The notes below the pieces were generated by a model. That model was not told the origin of the DNA. It saw nothing but the letters and a program-made list of their open reading frames with translations, and made no database searches. The translations under genes and the position numbers were made by a program. From Glycomyces algeriensis (lineage in GTDB: Bacteria; Actinomycetota; Actinomycetes; Mycobacteriales; Micromonosporaceae), in the NCBI RefSeq assembly GCF_027622855.1, contig NZ_JAPZVR010000013.1:32241-74097 (forward strand): 41,857 bases of DNA, read 5' to 3'. Below are positions 15,960 through 24,060 of this stretch, in pieces (within the stretch, counting starts at the first letter, position 1; each line of letters begins with the position of its first letter).

Positions 15960-16756
15960 CCACTGCAATCGCCGCGCTCCCCCGCAAGCGCGTCAGCCTC
16001 CCGCGGGTCGTGAAGAGCGAGTGGATCAAGTTCTGGTCGCTGCGCTCGACCTTCATCACCTTGGGCATCGCGGTCCTGCTGCTCATCGGCTTCGGGCTGC
16101 TCGCCTCGTCCCTGTTCGGCGACGGCAGCGACCCGGGCGGTCCGCCCGGGAACGAGCCGACCGATCCGATCAGCGCGAGCTTCACCGGCACGAACTTCGC
16201 CCTGCTGGCGTTCGGGGCGCTGGGCGTTCTGTTCACGGCCGGCGAGTACAGCACCGGGATGATCCGCTCTTCGATGGCTGCTGTGCCGAAGCGCCTGCCG
16301 GTGCTGTGGGCCAAGGTCGCCGTGTTCGCGGCCGTGGTGTTCCTCGTGGCGCTCGCCGCCTCGGCCGTCGTCTTCACCGCGGGCCAGGCCCTCATCGACG
16401 GCGGCGCGTCGTGGTCCGACCCGGGCGTGGCCCGCGCGGTCTTCGGTACCGCAGGGCTGCTCACCGGTTCGGGGCTCCTCGGAGTCGGGCTCGGCGCGCT
16501 GCTGCGCTCCACGCCCGGTGCGATCACGACCCTGTTCGGGGTGATGTTCCTGCTGGCCATGGTGGCCGCGTTGCTGATCCCGGAGAGCTGGAGCGACGTC
16601 GTGCAGTACCTGCCCTCCGAGGCGGGCAACGCGTTCACCGCGGTGACGCAGCAGGACGACGCGCTCTCGCCGATGGCCGGACTGGCCGTGTTCGGCGGCT
16701 ACATCGCCGCCACACTCGGCGCCGCCGCCTGGCGCATCAAGCGCGCCGACGTCTGA
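15956..16756 (+). CDS. ABC-2 type exporter permease
   Basis: A 266-residue membrane subunit with six hydrophobic segments: ITLGIAVLLLIGFGLLASSLF, FALLAFGALGVLF, VAVFAAVVFLVALAASAVVF, FGTAGLLTGSGLLGVGLGALL, ITTLFGVMFLLAMVAALLI and MAGLAVFGGYIAATLGAA. The first is followed by a long extracytoplasmic loop (GDGSDPGGPPGNEPTDPIS). The motif EYSTGMIRSSMAAVPKR on the cytoplasmic side after helix 2 is the usual coupling region of ABC-2 permeases. It starts within the stop codon of the ATPase gene, so the two subunits are co-translated. A strong hairpin follows 20 bases after its stop. Confidence 0.92.
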   Translation: MTTAIAALPRKRVSLPRVVKSEWIKFWSLRSTFITLGIAVLLLIGFGLLASSLFGDGSDPGGPPGNEPTDPISASFTGTNFALLAFGALGVLFTAGEYSTGMIRSSMAAVPKRLPVLWAKVAVFAAVVFLVALAASAVVFTAGQALIDGGASWSDPGVARAVFGTAGLLTGSGLLGVGLGALLRSTPGAITTLFGVMFLLAMVAALLIPESWSDVVQYLPSEAGNAFTAVTQQDDALSPMAGLAVFGGYIAATLGAAAWRIKRADV

Positions 16757-16775
16757 CCGACTCCACCAGGAAACC

Positions 16776-16806
16776 GACGGCCCGGACCGCAATGGTCCGG
16801 GCCGTC
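16776..16806 (+). terminator. Terminator hairpin after the ABC exporter operon
   Basis: Perfect 13-bp inverted repeat GACGGCCCGGACC / GGTCCGGGCCGTC with a GCAAT loop. The core stem CGGCCCGGACC is the same as in the hairpin at 628-655. Confidence 0.85.
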
Positions 16807-17383
16807 GCCCGTGAACTCCCCAACCGCCACAACGAAACATGAAGACTTTCGCACCCGTAGGGCGATGCGGCGCCTCCCCGATACCCGGACAATTGAAAGT
16901 ACGCACAAGGATGCGAAATACGAGCAGGCGAACGCAGAGTCCGGTGATAAGCAGACTAAGACAGCCTCTGGCCGGATACTCCGTACGCCCCGTAGAAGTC
17001 GAGACGACCGCCCCTGATCGGCGGCCCCGATCGCTTCCCCTCCCGGTGCCATTGCCCCAGTCGAGGTCCCGAAGGCGGATGAGCCGACTGCGGCGAGACG
17101 GAGCGTCGATCCGAACCTCCGCCGCCTTGCAACCCAACGAAGGAGGTCCAGTACCACCGCTGCGCCAAAGCGACTCCCACGGATCCAGCGGGGCCCGAAC
17201 GGATCCCGCTCGCGCTCCGGCCGCGCCGACCCGTCTCGAGCCCGCTTCATGCGGTTCGAATTCGACTAAGCCAAGCCGCAACACGGGTTGAACGCCGCCC
17301 CGGGATGCCGGGTACGGACGATCGGCCCGCACCACGCCACGGTCCACCTGGACCGCGGATCGGCGGCAGGGCCGTAGACATGG
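16807..17383. other. 577-base stretch with no recognisable gene
   Basis: No frame on either strand shows a convincing start, ribosome site and high-GC third position over more than a few dozen codons. A GAAGGAGGT sequence near 17138 resembles a ribosome site but no start codon follows at useful spacing. Base composition is slightly lower in GC in the first 200 bases. I see no tRNA, repeat or operator. It may be degenerate sequence. Confidence 0.5.
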
Positions 17384-18274
17384 TCAGTTCGCTGAGGAGA
17401 GCCCAGCTTTGACTACGGCCGCGATGCTCTCGCCGACCGGTGAGGGCTCGGTCTCCAGCAGGCTCGTGAGGTCGGAGCGGTTCGCTTCGGTCCAGCCGGC
17501 CTTGATGTTCGAGAGAATCGAAAGGGTGTGAGTGACCTGGTACGGCAGGAACCCGCTTCCTTCCAAGCCCGCCCTGGCGTCCGCAAGCGACACCGGGTGG
17601 TAGCCGACAGGCCTGCCGAGCGCTTCGGCCAGGGCGTCGGCGAGCTCCGCACCGCCGACCGGGGTGAGGCCTTCGAGTTCGTAGGTCCTGTCCGCGTGGC
17701 GGCTCCGCTCGCCCGCGGCCAGATCCCGATCCGTCTCGGCCGCAACGCGAACCGCGACCGCCGCGAGGTCCTCCTTCGCGACGACCGACACCCGTCCGTC
17801 CCCGAACGGTGCGGCGAACACGCCGGTCTCAGCCGCCATGGCCGCACCGGCGACCGCCAGCCCGGCCGGGATCTCGGTGTAGAGGGCGTTGCGAAGGACC
17901 GTGACGTCGAACGGCGCCTCCGCCAGACGCGCCTCGGTCCAGCGGTGCGGCAGCGCGATCGTCATGCGCTCGCCCGAAGACGCGAGGCTCGTGTAGATCA
18001 CGTGCTTCACGCCCGCGGCGGTCGCGGCGTCCACGACCGCGCCGTGGCGGGCCAGGACCACGTCGTCTTCGGCGTACCCGGCTGAGACGAACACCAGGAC
18101 GTCGACGTCCTTGAAGCCCTCCGAGAGGGAGGCGGGGTCGTCGAAGTCGATGCGGCGCGCGGTGGCGCCGTCGCCTCCGCGGGTCCCACCCGTCACGTCG
18201 CCGTCGTCGATTGCTTTGAGCCCGTTCAGAATGAGGCCGCCAAGGCCGCCGCTCACGCCGGTCACGAGAATCAT
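17384..18274 (-). CDS. NmrA-family NAD(P)-dependent oxidoreductase (QorB-like)
   Basis: A 296-residue atypical short-chain dehydrogenase. It opens with the nucleotide motif VTGVSGGLGG (4-13), then DVDVLVFVSAG, a segment HVIYTSLASS where active-site residues of this class occur, VTVLRNALYTEIP and the C-terminal substrate lobe (YELEGLTPVGGAELADALAEALGRPVGYHPVSL). This matches NmrA-like proteins and NAD(P)H:quinone oxidoreductase type 2 (E. coli QorB/YtfG). The ATG follows AAGGAG. It is divergent from an HxlR regulator, the same arrangement as E. coli ytfG and ytfH, so quinone or electrophile stress is a plausible inducer. The substrate is not proven. Confidence 0.9.
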   Translation of the reverse strand: MILVTGVSGGLGGLILNGLKAIDDGDVTGGTRGGDGATARRIDFDDPASLSEGFKDVDVLVFVSAGYAEDDVVLARHGAVVDAATAAGVKHVIYTSLASSGERMTIALPHRWTEARLAEAPFDVTVLRNALYTEIPAGLAVAGAAMAAETGVFAAPFGDGRVSVVAKEDLAAVAVRVAAETDRDLAAGERSRHADRTYELEGLTPVGGAELADALAEALGRPVGYHPVSLADARAGLEGSGFLPYQVTHTLSILSNIKAGWTEANRSDLTSLLETEPSPVGESIAAVVKAGLSSAN

Positions 18275-18354
18275 CGGGGTGCTCCTTGCGTTGTAAGGTT
18301 CGAATGCAGCCCGAGATTCGCACGCGGCTGCGGACTCCGAAAGGAGGCACTTCT

Positions 18355-18771
18355 GTGTCACCCACGAACACGGCGGTAAGTCCCCCGGTCGCAGCCCCTA
18401 TTCCCGAAGGCCCGTGTGGCGATGACGACTGCGGGATCCGGGACGTGCTCGACCGGCTCGGCGACAAGTGGACCGTGCTGGTCGTCGTCGAGCTCGCCAA
18501 AGGCGTGCGCCGGTTCCGCGAACTCGAACGCGCGATCCCCGGGATCTCGCAGCGCATGCTGACGCTGACGACGAAGCGCCTGTGGCGCGACGGCCTGGTG
18601 GAGCGCACGGTGTATCCGACGATCCCGCCGCAGGTCGAGTACCGGCTCACCCCGGTCGGCCGGAGTCTCTCCGACGTGGTCAACGGTCTCGCGGACTGGT
18701 CGCGCGAGCACAAGGACGCCATCGCCACCGCCCGATCCGACTGGGACGCGGCTCAGGAACCGCGGCGATAG
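18355..18771 (+). CDS. HxlR-family transcriptional regulator
   Basis: A 138-residue winged-helix regulator. The family pattern is clear: CGIRDVLDRLGDKWTVLVVVELAKGVRRFRELERAIPGISQRMLTLTTKRLWRDGLVERTVYPTIPPQVEYRLTPVGRSL. The conserved N-terminal Cys is in DDDCGIRDVL, and many HxlR proteins sense oxidants or electrophiles through such a cysteine. The start is GTG at 18355, seven bases after an ideal AAAGGAGG; upstream in-frame ATGs would place that ribosome site inside the gene. It is divergent from the NmrA-type oxidoreductase across 80 bases and probably represses it. Confidence 0.9.
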   Translation: MSPTNTAVSPPVAAPIPEGPCGDDDCGIRDVLDRLGDKWTVLVVVELAKGVRRFRELERAIPGISQRMLTLTTKRLWRDGLVERTVYPTIPPQVEYRLTPVGRSLSDVVNGLADWSREHKDAIATARSDWDAAQEPRR

Positions 18772-19025
18772 CCATGATGTGTCGGCATGACCGCCCGATG
18801 CAGACCGATCGCCGCAACCGACCATCGCAGGCCGGTCGCTCTCGGCGAAGTTCCGGCCGCGCTGGCGGCGACGCCGGTGCCGATCGCCTGGCGAACGGTC
18901 AACCCGCGTGTTCCGCCGCGGCCCGTCGCGCCCGGGAGAGCACCGCAGTCGACATCGAATGGGCCCACCGACGACCTTCGAGCCGCCGGTTCGCTCCTGC
19001 GTACTCGCTCTACGAACACGAAGCA

Positions 19026-19056
19026 GCCCTTGACCGCAGGGTGGTCGGTCAAGGGC
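19026..19056 (-). terminator. Terminator hairpin after the GH127 operon
   Basis: Perfect 11-bp arms GCCCTTGACCG / CGGTCAAGGGC with a nine-base loop, eight bases beyond the GH127 stop codon. Confidence 0.75.
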
Positions 19057-19063
19057 CGCGGTG

Positions 19064-20962
19064 TCAAACGGTCGGGAGGAAGACCCGCATCGCGGTGCTG
19101 CCCCGCTGAGCCCAGCGGTGGTACGGGATGAGGCCGAGTTCCAGCGTCGCCGCGGCGTCGAACCGCCTCGGGTTCGGCCCGTAGGGAAGCGCGCCCGGTG
19201 TGCTCGTCGCGGCGGCCATGGTGGCCTGCACGATCGCGCCTTCGCGCTCGGCGCGCGGGGGGATCGACGGGTCCACGCGGAAGGTCTCGATGGCCTCCTC
19301 ATTCGGTAGGTCCGTCGATTCGGCGCACAGGACCAGCGGGCCGCGTTCGACGGCGACGCATCCCCGCACCGCGTCGATGCGCTCGTCCGGCCAGGTGAAA
19401 CGGGGTTCCACCGGCAGTCGCAGCACGATGACCGCGCCCGGTCGCAGCGGGCCCTGCGGGCTCGCCCAACCCGGATCCACGGCCTGCGCTCCCGTGTCAG
19501 TCGCCAGCCTCGCGCCGTCCGCCCAGTGCGGGACCCGAAGCCGCAGCGATATCGGGCGATCCGGGACCTCCAGCGCTTCGATGCGGACCGTGCCCTCCTG
19601 CGGGTACGCGGTCGTGATCCGCAGGACCAGCTCCTCCCCCTCGCCCATCGCGATGCGCATGTCGCCTGCCGCGTATTGGAGCAGCGAGACCTGTTCGCCC
19701 TCAACGGAAGCCGCATAGGCCTGCCAGCTCGCAAGCGTCCGGGCGAGGTTGGTCGGGCAGCACGAGACGTCGAACCAGGGGGCGCGGACGCCGCCTTCGG
19801 CGCGCGGGTTGACCTCGTCGGGGCGCACATCCGCTGCAGCGCTGCGCTGATGGAGCGGGTTGGCGTAGAAGAAGGACCTCCCGTCCTCGGCCGGGGAGGC
19901 GGCGATGACGTTGTAGAAGGTGCGTTCCATCAGGTCCGCGTACTTCACGTCGCCCGTGGCCAGGTAGAGCCGCCACGACACCATGTTCGAGGCGATCCCG
20001 GCGCACGTCTCGCAGTAGGCGCGGTCCGGCGGGAGCTCCCAGTCCTCGCCGAAGCCCTCGTCCTGATGGCGCGAACCCATCCCACCGGTGAGGTAGGTGC
20101 GGCGCGAGACGCTCCGATCCCACTGGCGCTCAACGGCATTGAGCAATTCAGCATCACCGGTGTCAACCGCGACGTCAACCGCTCCGGCTGCCAGGTACAG
20201 AGCCCGCACCGCGTGGCCGCGCCACGCGTCGGCCTCCCGGACGGGGAGGTCGTCCTGGAAGTAGGCGGCGTCGAGCAGGGTGACGGGCTTGAGGGTCCCG
20301 CGGCCGCGCCGTTCGATGAAGAGCCGGGCCTGCTCGGTGTAGCGCGGCTCCTGCAGCGCCCGGCCCAGTTCCGCAAGGCCCACTTCGATCTCGGGGTGCC
20401 CGCAGATGCCGTCCCGCCCGTCGGCGCCGAACGTGCGGCACACTTCGTCGGCGGCCTGCCGGGCGACCTCGACGAGCTTGTCCTCGCCGACAGTGCGCAG
20501 GCGCGCGACCGCGGCCTGCAGCAAATGCCCCGTGCAGTACAGCTCGTGGCCGGAGGAGAGGTCCGAGTACCGGTCCGCTTGCCCCGCATGGCCGTAGCAG
20601 GTGTTGAGGTAGCCGTCCTCGTCCTGCGCGGCGGCCACGCGCTCGGTCAGCGTCGCCAGCGTCTCCTCGGCCCAGGTCGAGCCGGTGCGGCCGTACTCCC
20701 AGGCCAGGGCCTCCATGAGCTTGTAGATCTCGGAGTCGGAGAACTGCCAGCCGGGGCGCTCCCCGCCCGTGTCCCCGCGGGCGACGCGGTCGAAGTTCGC
20801 GATCCAGCCGAGGCGCTCCATCCACTCCAGGCAGTGCCGGAGGGTGGCGGCGGTGTTGGCGGCCTGGAGGCCGCCCCAGAATCCTCCGGCGAGGTGGAAC
20901 TCGCCGACGCCGAGGCCGCGCGAGCGGCCCGGGGCGTCGACCGGCACGGTGTGGTCTCGCAC
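19064..20962 (-). CDS. GH127 beta-L-arabinofuranosidase
   Basis: A 632-residue cytoplasmic glycosidase (no signal peptide) of family GH127. It has an alpha/alpha toroid with the motifs EFHLAGGFWGGLQ, DGYLNTCYG, GHELYCTGHLLQAAVA, YLTGGMGSRHQDEGFGEDWELP, YCETCAGIASNMVSWRLY and FDVSCCPTNLARTLASW, followed by a beta-sandwich. By comparison with Bifidobacterium HypBA1 (from memory), Glu318, Cys320, Cys401 and Cys402 are the zinc site, one of the cysteines is the nucleophile and Glu302 is the acid/base. It releases L-arabinofuranose from beta-linked oligosaccharides such as those on hydroxyproline-rich plant glycoproteins. It begins four bases after the last permease gene and ends the LacI-controlled operon. 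A related beta-arabinosidic substrate is possible. Confidence 0.92.
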   Translation of the reverse strand: MRDHTVPVDAPGRSRGLGVGEFHLAGGFWGGLQAANTAATLRHCLEWMERLGWIANFDRVARGDTGGERPGWQFSDSEIYKLMEALAWEYGRTGSTWAEETLATLTERVAAAQDEDGYLNTCYGHAGQADRYSDLSSGHELYCTGHLLQAAVARLRTVGEDKLVEVARQAADEVCRTFGADGRDGICGHPEIEVGLAELGRALQEPRYTEQARLFIERRGRGTLKPVTLLDAAYFQDDLPVREADAWRGHAVRALYLAAGAVDVAVDTGDAELLNAVERQWDRSVSRRTYLTGGMGSRHQDEGFGEDWELPPDRAYCETCAGIASNMVSWRLYLATGDVKYADLMERTFYNVIAASPAEDGRSFFYANPLHQRSAAADVRPDEVNPRAEGGVRAPWFDVSCCPTNLARTLASWQAYAASVEGEQVSLLQYAAGDMRIAMGEGEELVLRITTAYPQEGTVRIEALEVPDRPISLRLRVPHWADGARLATDTGAQAVDPGWASPQGPLRPGAVIVLRLPVEPRFTWPDERIDAVRGCVAVERGPLVLCAESTDLPNEEAIETFRVDPSIPPRAEREGAIVQATMAAATSTPGALPYGPNPRRFDAAATLELGLIPYHRWAQRGSTAMRVFLPTV

Positions 20963-20966
20963 TGGC

Positions 20967-21779
20967 TCAGTCCTTCACGGCACCGGCGGTCACGCCGGCG
21001 GCCACATATCGTTGGGCGACGACCAGGAGGATCGCCGCGGGGAGCGACGCGACGACGGCGGTGGCCATGATCGCGTTCCACTGCGTGGTGTTGTTGCCGA
21101 TGTACTGGTAGATCCCAAGGGTGATCGGCACATATTCGCTGGCGCGGTTGAGGGTCGAGGCGAAGATGAAGTCCGACCAGGCCCACAGGAACGCGAAGAG
21201 CGACACGGTGAGCGTGGAGTTGCGGCTCACCGGCAGCACGATCTTGGTGAACGTGCCCCAAGCCCCGGCCCCGTCCACGCGCGCGGCCTGGATGAGCTCC
21301 TTGGGGATGCCCGCCATGAACGTCGTGTAGAGCAGCACGCCGAACGGGACGGCGATCGTGGAGTCCGCGATGATGAGGCCCCACACCGTGTTCAGCATGC
21401 CGAGGCGCACGTAGATCGCGTAGAACCCCATGGCCATGACGACCGCGGGGACCATCTGTGCCACCAGGAGCAGGAAGTTGAGCGCGCGCCCGCCGCGCAG
21501 GTTGAGGATCGCGAGGGCGTACCCCGCGGGCGCGGCGATGACCACGGTGAGCAGGACGCAGCCGGCGCCGATGGCGAGGCTGGTGCCGAGCGCCGGGAGC
21601 TGCTGGCCCAGTGCGGACTCGAACCCTTCGAAGGTCGGGTGCACGGGGAACCAGTTGGTCTGGCGCAGTTCATTTGTGGGAGTCAGCGAGACGTTCACCA
21701 TCCAGTAGACGGGGAACAGCATGACGGCGGTGAAGACGAGCCCGAGGCCGGTCTTCCACCAGGTTCGGGTGGCGGTCAT
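20967..21779 (-). CDS. Carbohydrate ABC transporter permease (MalG type)
   Basis: A 270-residue inner-membrane subunit of a CUT1 sugar importer. There are six membrane helices, beginning LGLVFTAVMLFPVYWMVNVSL, and the ATPase-docking EAA loop is visible as KELIQAARVDGAGAWGTFTKIVLP (about 180-203). The short C-terminal tail and the start position match MalG proteins. Its ATG overlaps the stop of the MalF-type gene (ATGA) and the GH127 gene starts four bases downstream. No MsiK-like ATPase is encoded nearby. A shared genomic ATPase probably serves it, as is usual in actinobacteria. Confidence 0.94.
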   Translation of the reverse strand: MTATRTWWKTGLGLVFTAVMLFPVYWMVNVSLTPTNELRQTNWFPVHPTFEGFESALGQQLPALGTSLAIGAGCVLLTVVIAAPAGYALAILNLRGGRALNFLLLVAQMVPAVVMAMGFYAIYVRLGMLNTVWGLIIADSTIAVPFGVLLYTTFMAGIPKELIQAARVDGAGAWGTFTKIVLPVSRNSTLTVSLFAFLWAWSDFIFASTLNRASEYVPITLGIYQYIGNNTTQWNAIMATAVVASLPAAILLVVAQRYVAAGVTAGAVKD

Positions 21780-22681
21780 CGCTGGGCTCCGTTCCGCTGG
21801 ATGCGCAGGTGGACGAAGCCGAAGACCAGCGCGATGACGATGAGCAGGTTGCCGATCGCGGCGGCGGGCGAGAAGTCGGGCTGCCCGGTGCCGAAGGCTT
21901 CGCGGTAGGACCAGACCGCGAGGGTGAGCGAGGAGTCGCCGGGCCCGCCGGTGGTCATGATCCAGATGACGTCGACGACCTTGAGCGTGTAGATGAACCC
22001 GAGGAGCAGCGTGATCGCGGAGACGGGGCGCAGGAGCGGCAGCGTGATGTGCCAGAACTGCTCGCGGGCGTTCGCGCCGTCCAGGGATGCGGCCTCGTAG
22101 GTCTCCGGCGGGATCTGCTGGAGTCCTGAGTAGAGGATCACCAGGTTGAACGGGATGCCCAGCCAGATGTTGGCGATGATGACGGCGGTGAGCGCGGTGT
22201 CGGGCGAGGTGAGCCAGTTGACCTGCTCGCCGCCGAACGCCTCGATCACGGAGTTCACGATGCCGTTCTCGCTGTTGAGCATCCACGCCCACGTGGAGGA
22301 CGAGACGATGAGCGGCAGCAGCCACGGCACGAGGAACAGCGCCCGCAGCACGCCCGAGAGCCGGAAGTTGTTGCGGAAGAACACCGCCAGCGCGAGCCCG
22401 ATCGCGTACTGGAACGCGATGGAGACGACGGTGAACAGCGCGGTGTTCAGCACGGCGGTGCCGAACGAGCCCGAGCCGAAGACCTCCGCGTACTTCTCGA
22501 AGCCCACGAACTCGGGGTTGCCCTGCACGAAGGCGCGCACGGTGTAGTCGTGGACGCTGAGCTCCACGTTGCGCCACAGCGGGTACGCGTAGAAGACGAG
22601 CAGGTAGGCGAGGAGCGGGGCGGCGAAGCCGAGGGCGGTCCAGCGGGAGGCGCCGCCGAGGTGCTTGCGGCGGGCGCCCGG
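21776..22681 (-). CDS. Carbohydrate ABC transporter permease (MalF type), 5' end lost
   Basis: A CUT1 permease. From a GTG at 22567 the frame gives 263 residues, but the frame stays open upstream and encodes the missing first membrane helix (GFAAPLLAYLLVFYAYPLWRN), so the true start lies further up, inside or beyond the poly-G stretch beginning about 22683. Five more helices follow and the EAA loop reads PPETYEAASLDGANAREQFWHITLP. Coordinates given cover only the readable part, and about 10 to 25 N-terminal residues are probably missing. The gene lies between the sugar-binding protein and the MalG-type permease and overlaps the latter. Confidence 0.88.
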   Translation of the reverse strand, partial: PGARRKHLGGASRWTALGFAAPLLAYLLVFYAYPLWRNVELSVHDYTVRAFVQGNPEFVGFEKYAEVFGSGSFGTAVLNTALFTVVSIAFQYAIGLALAVFFRNNFRLSGVLRALFLVPWLLPLIVSSSTWAWMLNSENGIVNSVIEAFGGEQVNWLTSPDTALTAVIIANIWLGIPFNLVILYSGLQQIPPETYEAASLDGANAREQFWHITLPLLRPVSAITLLLGFIYTLKVVDVIWIMTTGGPGDSSLTLAVWSYREAFGTGQPDFSPAAAIGNLLIVIALVFGFVHLRIQRNGAQR

Positions 22682-22682
22682 G

Positions 22683-22770
22683 CCGGGGGGGGGGGGGGGG
22701 GGGGGGGCGGCGCCCGGGGGGGGGGGGCGGGGCGGGGGGGGGGGGGGGGGGGGGGGGGGGGCAACTCCGT
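22683..22770. other. Internal G homopolymer, probable sequencing artefact
   Basis: Nearly pure G for almost 90 bases, interrupted by a few C and one A. Genuine gene fragments resume on both sides (permease codons to the left, the end of the sugar-binding-protein gene to the right). This suggests miscalled or filled-in sequence, not a real repeat. Confidence 0.8.
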
Positions 22771-22771
22771 C

Positions 22772-24019
22772 TTACTCGGTGGCGGCAGCCGCGTCGGCCT
22801 GCGCCTGGGCGAGGGCGTCGGCCGGTGAGGCCGAGCCGGAGAGGGCGTTCTGGACGGCGGTCCAGAGCGCTTCGGAGATCTTCGGGTAGTCGGTGCCGAG
22901 GTTGTCGCTGGTGCGGCCCTTGGCGCCGCGGACGGCGTCGACCCACGGCTGGAGCTCGGGCTGGGCCTCCAGGAGCGCGGTCTGGCCGTCACTGGTGGGC
23001 GGGATGTAGTACGCGAAGGTCGTGGCGGTCTCGACGAACCCTTCGGGGGTGGTCATGCACTCGATGATCTGGCGGGTGACGTCGTACCGCTCGGTGTCGG
23101 ACTGGACGGGCGCGAGGGCGAACTCGCCGCCGGTGGGCGCCGGTGCGGTGCCGCCGTTCTGGCCGGGCAGCGGGATGACGCCGGTGGCGAAGCCGGCTTC
23201 GGCGGCGCTGTTGACCTGCCAGGTGCCGTTGACGGCGAAGCCGTATTCGCCGGTCAGGAACTCCTCCCAGGTGGTGTTCTGGGAGTTGGTGATGACGGAG
23301 TCGGGCGCGTAGCCCGCGTCGAGCCAGCCGGTCCACAGTTCGAGGGCGGCGACGGCTTCGGGCGAGTCGAGCTGGCGGAGGTCGGCTCCGGCGCCCCAGA
23401 ACCAGGGCAGGAACTGGAAGGAGCCCTCTTCGGTGCCGATGCCGGCGAAGGTGATCCCCTTGCCGCCGTTACCGGTAACCTTCGCAAGCGCGTCGGTGAG
23501 GGAGGCCCAGTCGGTGACGGTGGCCGGGTCCACCCCGGCGGCGGTGAGCACGTCGGCGTTGTAGTAGAGCGCGAGCGTGTTGGCGCCCACGGGGATGCCG
23601 TAGGTCGCGTCGTCGACCACGCCGGCGGCGAGGAGGTTCTCGTCGACGCCGGAGACGTCGAGGCCGAGTTCGTCCACTGTGGTGAGCATGCCGGTGTCGG
23701 CGAGGGTGGAGACGGCCGGGTTGTCGAGCAGGATGACGTCCGGGCTGGTGCCTTCCTGGGCGGCGAGCAGCGCCTGGTTGGTGAGCGCGGTGGTGTCGAA
23801 CGGCGTGCGCTCGATGGTGACCCCGGCGGCGTCGCCGCAGGCGGCGACGCGCTTGGCCCAGTCGGAGCCCTCGGCGTGCTGGGGGTACGGGTCCCACCAG
23901 GTGTACGTGTCGGCGTCCTGGTCGGTGGTGCCGCCTGACGAGCAGGCGGTGGCGAAGGCCAGTGCGGCGCATGCCGTTGCGGCGGCCGCGGCCTTGAAGA
24001 GGGGTCTTCCGGATCGCAT
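22772..24019 (-). CDS. Sugar-binding lipoprotein of the ABC importer
   Basis: A 415-residue solute-binding protein of the CUT1 (MalE-like) class. The signal sequence (1-26) ends in a lipobox-like ATAC, with the lipidated Cys at 26 followed by SSGG. The two-lobed fold is recognisable from DVILLDNPAVSTLADTGML, YGIPVGANTLALYYNADVL, GITFAGIGTEEGSFQFLPWFWGAG, WEEFLTGEYGFAVNGTW and the C-terminal helix ISEALWTAVQNALSG. It captures an oligosaccharide outside the membrane and passes it to the two permeases downstream. The ATG follows AAGGAGGAA. The short 41-base gap after the lacI gene suggests one transcript. The ligand is inferred from GH127 to be an arabinose-containing oligosaccharide. Confidence 0.93.
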   Translation of the reverse strand: MRSGRPLFKAAAAATACAALAFATACSSGGTTDQDADTYTWWDPYPQHAEGSDWAKRVAACGDAAGVTIERTPFDTTALTNQALLAAQEGTSPDVILLDNPAVSTLADTGMLTTVDELGLDVSGVDENLLAAGVVDDATYGIPVGANTLALYYNADVLTAAGVDPATVTDWASLTDALAKVTGNGGKGITFAGIGTEEGSFQFLPWFWGAGADLRQLDSPEAVAALELWTGWLDAGYAPDSVITNSQNTTWEEFLTGEYGFAVNGTWQVNSAAEAGFATGVIPLPGQNGGTAPAPTGGEFALAPVQSDTERYDVTRQIIECMTTPEGFVETATTFAYYIPPTSDGQTALLEAQPELQPWVDAVRGAKGRTSDNLGTDYPKISEALWTAVQNALSGSASPADALAQAQADAAAATE

Positions 24020-24060
24020 TTCGTGTTCCTCCTTGAACGGTTACTGCATTGAGGGATGGG

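Noticed and set aside
16811..17017. 68-codon frame after the ABC exporter
   Set aside because: No ribosome site, no recognisable motif, poor third-position GC, and it begins immediately after the terminator hairpin.
22683..22770. G-quadruplex or regulatory G-tract
   Set aside because: The tract interrupts conserved codons of a permease gene and has the same composition as both unreliable window ends, so an artefact is more likely.
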